From DATCLS01 sp035296625 (lineage in GTDB: Bacteria; Actinomycetota; Acidimicrobiia; Acidimicrobiales; VFJN01), in the NCBI GenBank assembly GCA_035296625.1, contig DATHAO010000047.1, positions 1 through 64,000 on the forward strand: a DNA stretch of 64,000 nucleotides, in the 5' to 3' direction. A program made the translations under genes and the position numbers. Of this stretch, positions 57,825 to 64,000 are shown in pieces. The notes under the pieces were generated by a model. That model did no database searches. It saw only the letters and a list, made by a program, of their open reading frames with translations, and had not been told where the DNA came from. Positions within the stretch are counted from its first letter, which is position 1. Each line of letters begins with the position of its first letter.

Positions 57825-58832
57825 ATGGCGACGACCGGGGTCGACGAGGTGCCCGACGCGACGGTGGGGAGCATCCGCTCGTTCAACCGCTTCTACACCC
57901 GGCTCATCGGGGTGCTCGACGAGCGGCTGGCGAGCAGCCGCTTCTCGCTCACCGACGCCCGCGTGCTCTTCGAGCTGGCCCAGGCCGACCCCGAGCCCCG
58001 GCAGGTGGGGGACGTGCGCCGCGCCCTGGGGCTCGACGCCGGCTACCTGAGCCGGATCGTGAACCGGTTCGACGCGGACGGGCTGGTGGAGCGCCTGCGG
58101 TCGCCGGGTGACGGCCGGCGGGTGGCGCTGCGGCTGACGGCGGCCGGGCGGGAGGTGTTCGGGCAGCTCGACCGGCAGGCGGCCGATCAGGTGCGGGCCC
58201 TCGTGGGCGGGCTCGACGCCGAGCGGCGCCGGCGGCTCGTCGGGGCGATGGGCACGATCCAGGGCACGTTCGCGCCGACGCCGACGGCCGCGGGCGTGGG
58301 CGCAGGGCCGGCCGCCGCCGTCGCCGGGTCGGGGGCGCACGGGGACCGCGGGCGGGGCTTCGTGCTGCGGGCGCCCGAGCCTGGGGACCTGGGCTGGGTC
58401 GTGCAGCGCCACGGCGCCCTCTACGCCGTCGAGTACGGGTGGGACGCGGAGTTCGAGGGCCTGTGCGCCCGCATCGTCGCCGGCTATCTCGACGGCCACG
58501 ACCCGGCCCGCGAGCGGGCGTGGATCGCCGAGGTCGACGGTGAGCGGGCCGGCAGCGTGGTCTGCGCCCGCGACGACGACCAGACGGCCAGGCTGCGGCT
58601 GCTCCTCGTCGAGCCGTGGGCCCGCGGTCTGGGCATCGGCGCCCGCCTGGTCGACGAGTGCCTGCGCTTCGCCCGCCGGGCCGGCTACGGGCGCATCACG
58701 CTGTTCACCTGCGACGTGCTGGTCGACGCCCGGCGCATCTACCAGAGGGCCGGCTTTACCCTCGACGCCGCGCACCCCGAGCGCAGCTTCGGCCACGACC
58801 TCGTCCACCAGAACTGGTCGCGCGACCTCTGA
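57825..58832 (+). CDS. MarR regulator fused to GNAT acetyltransferase
   Basis: About 335 residues. Residues 1-145 are a MarR winged helix: RSFNRFYTRLIGVLDERLAS, then FSLTDARVLFELAQADPEPR, RQVGDVRRALGLDAGYLSRI and the wing LRSPGDGRRVALRLTAAGRE. A Pro/Ala/Gly linker (about 150-175) leads to a GNAT domain: FVLRAPEPGDLGWVVQRHGA, ERAGSVVCARDDDQTARLRL, then VEPWARGLGIGARLVDECLR (acetyl-CoA loop) and IYQRAGFTLDAAHPERSFGH. This fusion is widespread; the acetylated substrate is unknown. Chosen start ATG 57825 has AGGGAG seven bases upstream; ATG 57747 is also in frame. Confidence 0.9.
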   Translation: MATTGVDEVPDATVGSIRSFNRFYTRLIGVLDERLASSRFSLTDARVLFELAQADPEPRQVGDVRRALGLDAGYLSRIVNRFDADGLVERLRSPGDGRRVALRLTAAGREVFGQLDRQAADQVRALVGGLDAERRRRLVGAMGTIQGTFAPTPTAAGVGAGPAAAVAGSGAHGDRGRGFVLRAPEPGDLGWVVQRHGALYAVEYGWDAEFEGLCARIVAGYLDGHDPARERAWIAEVDGERAGSVVCARDDDQTARLRLLLVEPWARGLGIGARLVDECLRFARRAGYGRITLFTCDVLVDARRIYQRAGFTLDAAHPERSFGHDLVHQNWSRDL

Positions 58833-58846
58833 GCGCCGGCCTCTGA

Positions 58847-59308
58847 TCACCCTCCCGAGGGCGCTCGCGGCCCGGGGGACCAGTCCGGCGGGGCCAGCTC
58901 GAAGCCGTCGAACGTGAACGCCGGCGACACGGTGCAGCCCACCAGCGTCCACGCGCCGGTGGGGCGGGCGGCCTGCCACACCCCTGCGGGCACGACGGCC
59001 TGGGGGCGCTGGCCGGCGGCGATGTCGCCGCCGAGCAGGAGGTCGGTGACCGCCCCGTCGCCCTCCTGGATCGACAGGACCAGCGGGTCGCCGGCGTAGA
59101 AGTGCCACACCTCGACGGCGTCCACCCGGTGCCAGTGCGAGCGCTGGCCGGCCGCCAGCAGGTAGTAGATGGCGGACCCGGCGCCGCGGGCCCCGTCGGG
59201 GGCGGCGGGGGCGTCGCGCCAGGTCTCGGCGTACCAGCCGCCCTCCGGGTGCGGGGCCAGGCCGAGCCGCTCGATCAGACCGTCGACGTGGTCCAGGTGC
59301 TCGTCCAC
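58847..59308 (-). CDS. DUF985 cupin-like protein
   Basis: A 153-residue cupin of the YML079w/DUF985 type: LIERLGLAPHPEGGWYAETW is the family N-terminal signature, followed by GSAIYYLLAAGQRSHWHRVD, EVWHFYAGDPLVLSI, QAVVPAGVWQAARPTGAWTL and VGCTVSPAFTFDGFELAPPD. The His/Glu positions for metal binding are partly kept (HWHR, EVWHF). Biochemical role unknown. GTG 59308 has CAGACT ending 7 nt upstream; the longer frame to 59518 is not coding. Confidence 0.88.
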   Translation of the reverse strand: MDEHLDHVDGLIERLGLAPHPEGGWYAETWRDAPAAPDGARGAGSAIYYLLAAGQRSHWHRVDAVEVWHFYAGDPLVLSIQEGDGAVTDLLLGGDIAAGQRPQAVVPAGVWQAARPTGAWTLVGCTVSPAFTFDGFELAPPDWSPGPRAPSGG

Positions 59309-59315
59309 GCCCCGC

Positions 59316-59321
59316 AGTCTG
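59316..59321 (-). promoter_or_regulatory. -10 element of the DUF985 gene
   Basis: CAGACT on the minus strand ends 7 nt before GTG 59308, with C in place of the first T, as at 42272-42284. Confidence 0.4.
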
Positions 59322-59387
59322 TCGGCGTGCGGTCTGCGGCGTGGGCGGCCGGTGGCCGGGTAGCGCGACGACGTCCGCTCCGGCCGG

Positions 59388-59393
59388 TACCGT
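59388..59393 (+). promoter_or_regulatory. -10 element ahead of the disaccharide phosphorylase operon
   Basis: TACCGT, with the next codon after a 7-nt gap being CTG 59401. That opens a 21-codon frame whose TGA (59464-59466) overlaps GTG 59463 as GTGA. The first HAD codon is 340 bases away. Confidence 0.45.
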
Positions 59394-59462
59394 CGCGCCC
59401 CTGGCCAGGCGCATCCACCTCCGACCGGCCGTCCCCGCGCCCGACCGACCGGGAGAGACCCC

Positions 59463-59732
59463 GTGACCACGCCCCCCGACCGGCCCAGCGACCGGCCCGC
59501 CGCCCGGCCGAGCCGCACCGACGGCCCGGCCCGAGCACGGGCGACGCGCGGCGCGCCGGGCCGCCTACTTCGAGGGCCACGGCACCGGCGCCGCTATCCG
59601 CCTGCCCGCGGCCTACGCCGTTCCGGCGAGCGCCGTCACCGCGTCGCCGCCCGCCGCGGCCGGCCGCTGGTCGAGCTGACCGTGGCCACCGACCCCCCGA
59701 CACCTCCCAACGGACACCAGGAAAGGGACTGA
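59463..59732 (+). CDS. possible small Arg/Pro-rich ORF ahead of the HAD gene
   Basis: 89 codons from a GTG preceded by GGGAGAG at good spacing, ending one base before the HAD start. The product is dominated by Arg, Pro, Gly and Ala, and the third codon positions are less GC-rich than in real genes here. A neighbouring frame (around 59560-59680, AAYFEGHGTGAAIRLPAAYA) has better codon use, so this stretch may be a decayed gene or a non-coding leader. The region 59309-59733 contains nothing else I can support. Confidence 0.25.
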   Translation: MTTPPDRPSDRPAARPSRTDGPARARATRGAPGRLLRGPRHRRRYPPARGLRRSGERRHRVAARRGRPLVELTVATDPPTPPNGHQERD

Positions 59733-59733
59733 G

Positions 59734-60480
59734 ATGCTCGGATTGCCCGACGAGGTCAGGGCCTGCCTGTTCGACCTCGACGGCGTGCTCACCCGCACGG
59801 CCACCGTCCACGCCGCGGCGTGGAAGGAGACCTTCGACGGATTCCTGCGGGCCCGCGCCGAACGGACCGGCGAGGTGTTCGAGGAGTTCACCCCCAAGGA
59901 CTACGACCGCTTCGTCGACGGCCGCCCGCGCCTCGACGGCACGCGCGCCTTCATCGAGTCGCGCGGCATCCACCTGCCGCTCGGGGACGCCGACGACGAG
60001 CCCGGCACGGAGACGCTGCACGGCCTGTCCAACGGCAAGAACGAGCTCGTGCTGCGCAAGATCGGCGCGGGCGCGGTCGAGGTCTACGAGGGGTCGGTGC
60101 GCTACGTCGAGGCGGTCCGGGCCGCCGGGCTGAAGACGGCCGTGGTGTCGTCGAGCGCCAACACGCCGGCCGTGCTCGAGGCGGCCGGCATCGCCCACCT
60201 CTTCGACGCCCGCGTCGACGGCAACGTGGCCAAGGAGCGGGGCCTGGCCGGCAAGCCGGCCCCCGACACGTTCCTCGCCGGCGGCGAGATGGTCGGTGTC
60301 GGTCCCGACGCGGCCACCGTGTTCGAGGACGCCCTCGCCGGCGTCGAGGCGGGCCGTGCGGGGCGGTTCCGGCTCGTCGTCGGCGTCGATCGTGTCGGCC
60401 AGGCCGACGCGTTGCGCCAACATGGGGCGGACATCGTCGTCGAGGACCTGAGCGAGCTGCTGGAGGCGGACGGGACATGA
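59734..60480 (+). CDS. HAD-family beta-phosphoglucomutase-like phosphatase/mutase
   Basis: A 248-residue HAD enzyme. Motif I is ACLFDLDGVLTRTATVHAAA (nucleophile Asp plus second Asp), motif II TAVVSSSANTPAVLEAAGI, motif III GLAGKPAPDTFLAGGEMVGV and motif IV ATVFEDALAGVEAGRAGRFR. The cap insertion at residues 20-95 includes YDRFVDGRPRLDGTRAFIES. It likely converts beta-glucose 1-phosphate to glucose 6-phosphate, taking the product of the GH65 phosphorylase it overlaps by ATGA. The ribosome site is AGGAAAGGG. Confidence 0.9.
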   Translation: MLGLPDEVRACLFDLDGVLTRTATVHAAAWKETFDGFLRARAERTGEVFEEFTPKDYDRFVDGRPRLDGTRAFIESRGIHLPLGDADDEPGTETLHGLSNGKNELVLRKIGAGAVEVYEGSVRYVEAVRAAGLKTAVVSSSANTPAVLEAAGIAHLFDARVDGNVAKERGLAGKPAPDTFLAGGEMVGVGPDAATVFEDALAGVEAGRAGRFRLVVGVDRVGQADALRQHGADIVVEDLSELLEADGT

Positions 60481-62846
60481 GCGATTCGGGCTACGCGGTC
60501 GAGCCGTGGTCGGTGACCGAACGGGGTCTCGACCTCGACGCGTTGGCGCGCAGCGAGGCGGTCTTCGCCCTGTCGAACGGCCACGTCGGCATGCGGGCCA
60601 ACCTCGACGAGGGCGACCCCCACGGCCTCCCGGGCACGTACCTGAACTCGGTCTACGAGCTGCGGCCGCTGCCCTACGCCGAGGCGGGCTACGGCTACCC
60701 CGAGTCGGGCCAGACGGTCATCAACGTCACGAACGGCAAGCTGATCCGGCTGCTCGTCGACGACGAGCCGTTCGACGTCCGCTACGGCCACCTCGAGGTG
60801 CACGACCGCACGCTGGACCTGCGGGCCGGCACGCTGAGTCGCCTCGTGCAGTGGCGCTCGCCGGCCAACGACCGGGTCAAGGTGCGCTCGACCCGCCTCG
60901 TGTCGCTCACGCAGCGGGCCGTGGCCGCGATCGCGTACGAGGTAGAGGCCGTCGACGCCTCGCTGCGCATCGTGCTGCAGTCCGAGCTGGTGGCGAACGA
61001 GGAGCTTCCCCCGCAGTCGAAGGACCCCCGGGCCGCAGCCGCGCTCGAGAACCCGCTCGTCGGCGAGGAGCACGTCGCCAACGGCACGAAGGCCGTGATG
61101 GTCCACCGCACCCGCAACAGCGGCCTGCGCATCGCCGCCGGCATGCAGCACATGATCGACGGCCCCGAGGGCACCGACGTCGAGCTGACCAGCTCGCCGG
61201 ACGTGTGCCGGCTCACGGTCGCCACCCGGCTCAAACCGGGCCAGACGTTGCGGATCGTGAAGTTCCTCGCCTACGGCTGGTCGAGCCAGCGGACCCGCCC
61301 AGCCCTGCACGACCAGGTCGTGGCCGCGCTCGCCGGCGCCAAGTTGACCGGCTGGGAGGGCCTCGTCGCCGAGCAGCGGGCCTACCTCGACGAGTATTGG
61401 GCCGGCGCCGACGTCGAGCTCGACGGCGACGCCGAGGTGCAGCAGGCGATCCGCTTCGGGCTGTTCCACCTCCTGCAGGCGGCCGCCCGGGCGGAGCAGC
61501 GGCCGATCCCGGCCAAGGGCCTCACGGGGACCGGCTACGACGGCCACACGTTCTGGGACACCGAGACGTTCGTGCTGCCGGCGCTCACCTACACCCATCC
61601 CGAGTCCGTGGCTGACGCGCTGCGGTGGCGGCAGCTGATCCTGCCCGACGCCATCCACCGCGCCCGCGAGCTGAACCTCAACGGCGCAGCGTTCCCGTGG
61701 CGCACCCTGCGGGGCCGCGAGTCGTCGGGCTACTGGCCGGCGGGCACGGCGGCGTTCCACGTCAACGCCGGCATCGCGGCGGCCGTCGTCCGCTACCTCG
61801 ACGCCAACGAGGACGACGAGTTCGACCGCGAGGTGGCGGTCGAGCTGCTCGTCCAGACGGCGCGCCTGTGGCGGTCGCTGGGCCACCACGACACCGATGG
61901 CCGGTTCCGCATCGACGGCGTGACCGGTCCCGACGAGTACAGCGCGATCGCCGACAACAACGTCTTCACGAATCTCATGGCCGCCCGCAACATGCGGGCC
62001 GCCGCCGACGCGTGCGCCCGCCAGCGGGCCCGGGCGGAGGAGCTGGACGTGACGACCGAGGAGATGGCGTCGTGGCGGGACGCGGCGGCCGCCGTGGTCA
62101 TCCCCTACGACGAGCGCCTGGGCGTCCACCCCCAGAGCGAGCGGTTCACCGAGCACGCCCGCTGGGACTTCGACGGCACGAAGTCCGACCAGTACCCGCT
62201 GCTGTTGCACTTCCCGTACTTCGACCTGTACCGGAAGCAGGTCGTGAAGCAGGCCGACCTGGTGATGGCCCTGCACCTGTGCAGCGAGGCGTTCACCTAC
62301 GAGCAGAAGCTGCGCGACTTCGCCTACTACGAGGCGATCACCGTGCGCGACTCGTCGCTGTCGGCGTGCACCCAGGCGGTGGTCGCAGCCCAGCTCGGCC
62401 ACCTCGACCTCGCGCACGACTACCTCGGCGAGGCGGCGCTCGTCGACCTAGGCGACCTGGCCCACAACACCAAGGACGGCATCCACCTGGCGTCGCTGGC
62501 CGGCGCGTGGCAAGCCCTCGTCGAGGGCTTCGGGGGCATGCACGCCCGCGACAAGCACCTGGCGTTCGCCCCGCGACTGCCGAGCAGCCTCGGCCGCCTG
62601 GCGTTCCGCGTCCGCTACCGGGGGCGGCGCATCTCGGTGACCGTGCGCAACTCGACCGCCACCTACGAGCTGCTCGACGGTCCGCCGCTCACGATCACCC
62701 ACCACGGTGAGGACACCGAGCTGAAGTCGAAGCCGGTCCGCAAGAACCTGCCACCGGCGCCGCGCCTGGTGCGGCCGGTTCAGCCACCGGGGCGCGAGCC
62801 GCGGCGGCGGGCGATGCCCGTCGAGGACCGCGAGGCCGTGTCGTGA
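60477..62846 (+). CDS. GH65 family disaccharide phosphorylase/hydrolase
   Basis: A 789-residue enzyme. The N-terminal beta-sandwich starts AVFALSNGHVGMRANLDEGD and LPGTYLNSVYELRPLPYAEA; the (alpha/alpha)6 barrel has YDGHTFWDTETFVLPALTYT, AAFPWRTLRGRESSGYWPAG and the general acid Glu in DGVTGPDEYSAIADNNVFTN (about residue 485), then PLLLHFPYFDLYRKQVVKQA. Members phosphorolyse trehalose, maltose, kojibiose or nigerose to beta-glucose 1-phosphate. The coupled beta-PGM-type gene supports phosphorolysis; sequence alone does not fix the sugar. About 60 basic Pro-rich residues follow the fold. Confidence 0.93.
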   Translation: MSDSGYAVEPWSVTERGLDLDALARSEAVFALSNGHVGMRANLDEGDPHGLPGTYLNSVYELRPLPYAEAGYGYPESGQTVINVTNGKLIRLLVDDEPFDVRYGHLEVHDRTLDLRAGTLSRLVQWRSPANDRVKVRSTRLVSLTQRAVAAIAYEVEAVDASLRIVLQSELVANEELPPQSKDPRAAAALENPLVGEEHVANGTKAVMVHRTRNSGLRIAAGMQHMIDGPEGTDVELTSSPDVCRLTVATRLKPGQTLRIVKFLAYGWSSQRTRPALHDQVVAALAGAKLTGWEGLVAEQRAYLDEYWAGADVELDGDAEVQQAIRFGLFHLLQAAARAEQRPIPAKGLTGTGYDGHTFWDTETFVLPALTYTHPESVADALRWRQLILPDAIHRARELNLNGAAFPWRTLRGRESSGYWPAGTAAFHVNAGIAAAVVRYLDANEDDEFDREVAVELLVQTARLWRSLGHHDTDGRFRIDGVTGPDEYSAIADNNVFTNLMAARNMRAAADACARQRARAEELDVTTEEMASWRDAAAAVVIPYDERLGVHPQSERFTEHARWDFDGTKSDQYPLLLHFPYFDLYRKQVVKQADLVMALHLCSEAFTYEQKLRDFAYYEAITVRDSSLSACTQAVVAAQLGHLDLAHDYLGEAALVDLGDLAHNTKDGIHLASLAGAWQALVEGFGGMHARDKHLAFAPRLPSSLGRLAFRVRYRGRRISVTVRNSTATYELLDGPPLTITHHGEDTELKSKPVRKNLPPAPRLVRPVQPPGREPRRRAMPVEDREAVS

Positions 62847-62851
62847 CGCAG

Positions 62852-62883
62852 GGGCGGGAGCGGTCGCCCGACCGCTCCCGCCC
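62852..62883. terminator. bidirectional terminator between the GH65 gene and nadA
   Basis: A perfect 15-bp inverted repeat (62852-62866 and 62869-62883) with only two bases between the arms, sitting 6 bases after the GH65 stop and 15 bases before the nadA stop. No U-tract on either strand. Confidence 0.8.
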
Positions 62884-62897
62884 GCCGGCGGCATTCG

Positions 62898-64000
62898 TCA
62901 GGTGATGTCGAGCATCCGCTGCAGCGCCACACGCGCCCACTCGGCGGTGTCCCTGTCGACCGTGATGCGGTTGACCACGTTGCCGAACACGGCCTGCTCG
63001 AGCACCCACGCCAGGTGGGCCTCGTCGATGCGGTTCATCGTCGAGCACGGGCAGATCAGCGGGTCGAGTGAGATCACCGTCTTGTCGGGGTTCTCGTGTG
63101 CCAGCCGGTTGACCAGGTGCACCTCGGTGCCCACGGCCAACGTCGACCCGGCGGGCGCGGCCTCCACCGCCCTGATGATGAAGTCCGTCGAGCCGACCTG
63201 GTCGGCGGCCCGCACCGTCTCGTGCGGCACCTCGGGGTGGACGATCACAATGCCTTCGGGATGCTCGGCGCGGAACGCGTCGATCTGGTCGGGGTGAAAC
63301 CGCTGGTGGATCGAGCAGTGGCCCTTCCACAGCAGGAACGTGGCCTCCTTGACCGCCACCTCGTCGAGGCCGCCGAGGTCGCGCCGTGGATTCCACAGCG
63401 CCATGTCGTCGAGCCCGTAGCCCATGGCGACGCCGGTGTTGCGGCCCAGGTGCTGGTCGGGGAAGAACAGCACCTTGTCGCCCCGCGCCGGCGCCCGCCG
63501 CCCGGGATCGCCCGGCCCGCCGCCCAGCGCCCAGTCGAGCACGGCCCGGGCGTTCGTCGACGTGCAAACGGCCCCGCCGTGGCGCCCGACGAACGCCTTC
63601 AGAGCCGCCGAGCTGTTCATGTACGTGATGGGGACGACGCGCTCGACGTCGATGACCTCGGCGAGGGAGTCCCAGGCCTCCTCGACCTCGTCGATGTCGG
63701 CCATGTCGGCCATCGAGCAGCCGGCGTTGAGGTCGGGGAGGATCACTGCCTGGTGATCGCCGGTCAGGACGTCGGCCGCCTCGGCCATGAAGTGCACGCC
63801 GCAGAAGACGATGACGTCGGCCTGGGATCGTTCCTGGGCGAGGACCGACAGCCGGTAGGAGTCCCCCCGGGCGTCGGCCCAGCGGATGATCTCGTCCCGC
63901 TGGTAGTGGTGGCCGAGGGTGAACAGGCGCTCGCCGAGCGCGGCCTTGGCCGCACCGATCCGCGCCTCGAGGTCGAGGGCTGACGCCCCCGTGTACCGCT
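62898..64000 (-). CDS. nadA: quinolinate synthase, start missing
   Basis: At least 367 residues; the frame remains open to the window edge, so the N-terminus is cut off. NadA condenses iminoaspartate with DHAP to make quinolinate for NAD. The segment above the ATG at 63797 reads LGHHYQRDEIIRWADARGDS, confirming that 63797 is not the start. Cluster cysteines of the long-type enzyme are in VIVFCGVHFMAEAADVL, LLWKGHCSIHQRFHPDQID and LDPLICPCSTMNRIDEAHLA; PDLNAGCSMADMADIDEVEE is another signature. nadB and nadC are not visible. Confidence 0.96.
   Translation of the reverse strand, partial: RYTGASALDLEARIGAAKAALGERLFTLGHHYQRDEIIRWADARGDSYRLSVLAQERSQADVIVFCGVHFMAEAADVLTGDHQAVILPDLNAGCSMADMADIDEVEEAWDSLAEVIDVERVVPITYMNSSAALKAFVGRHGGAVCTSTNARAVLDWALGGGPGDPGRRAPARGDKVLFFPDQHLGRNTGVAMGYGLDDMALWNPRRDLGGLDEVAVKEATFLLWKGHCSIHQRFHPDQIDAFRAEHPEGIVIVHPEVPHETVRAADQVGSTDFIIRAVEAAPAGSTLAVGTEVHLVNRLAHENPDKTVISLDPLICPCSTMNRIDEAHLAWVLEQAVFGNVVNRITVDRDTAEWARVALQRMLDIT

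Noticed and set aside
60102..62417. 771-codon frame antisense to the GH65 gene
   Set aside because: Shadow of a well-supported gene; composition is the reverse complement of its codons.

Overview
The window is uniformly very GC-rich, uses GTG and TTG starts freely, and carries a mycothiol synthase gene (mshD), an ANTAR response regulator beside polA, a group II truncated haemoglobin and a DNA polymerase I without exonuclease carboxylates. Together these point to a high-GC actinobacterium. A stand-alone trpF next to a separate hisA differs from the usual Mycobacterium/Streptomyces arrangement (bifunctional PriA, no trpF). With the his/trp layout this suggests a deep lineage such as Acidimicrobiia; that placement is inference. 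I see no insertion sequence, integrase, phage gene or CRISPR array: this is chromosomal core with small accessory patches.

Layout. 1-5.2 kb: end of a sugar-nucleotide pyrophosphorylase gene, a methyltransferase, rlmN, a VIT1/CCC1-type metal transporter, mshD and a CapA-like protein. 5.4-6.5 kb: nth, a UUCG hairpin and a small helical protein. 6.6-13.8 kb: hisD-hisC-hisB, a BNR beta-propeller gene on the other strand, a histidine-phosphatase-superfamily gene, then hisH-hisA-hisF. 13.9-19.3 kb: a GroES-like protein, a membrane glycosyltransferase and an SF1 helicase-nuclease. 19.4-28.1 kb: hisI-trpE-ygfZ-dnaJ-like-trpC-trpF-trpB-trpA, then a secreted metalloprotease-like protein. hisG, hisE, trpD and trpG are not in the window. 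28-34.3 kb: small stress, redox and repair genes (ArsR/SRPBCC pair, cupin, dienelactone hydrolase, Cys/His protein plus haemoglobin, a broken dioxygenase gene, bcp, DinB, ECF sigma plus fused O6-alkylguanine transferase) and tRNA-Leu(CAA). 34.4-45.5 kb: malQ, a DMT transporter, ANTAR regulator, polA, rpsA, coaE. 45.6-57.7 kb: an M48-like protein without zinc ligands, a TetR-controlled pair, uvrB, a sugar-modification cluster and uvrA behind a LexA box. 57.8-64 kb: a MarR-GNAT fusion, a cupin, a disaccharide phosphorylase plus HAD mutase operon, and nadA running off the end.

Gene expression. More than twenty genes have a TANNNT-like hexamer ending 6-9 nt before the start codon and no Shine-Dalgarno sequence, so leaderless transcription appears to be the default here. 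Genes inside operons are joined by ATGA or GTGA overlaps. Several -10 hexamers sit on the stop codon of the preceding gene. Short tandem repeats are unusually common, both in frame inside conserved enzymes (TrpC, HisC, a GT39-like enzyme, an MDR dehydrogenase) and at gene junctions (the hisA-hisF junction is triplicated).

The most interesting candidates for an undescribed system are the ECF sigma factor translationally coupled to an alkyltransferase with an extra N-terminal segment, which could be a self-contained alkylation switch, and the single-gene UPF1-like helicase-nuclease with altered motor motifs.
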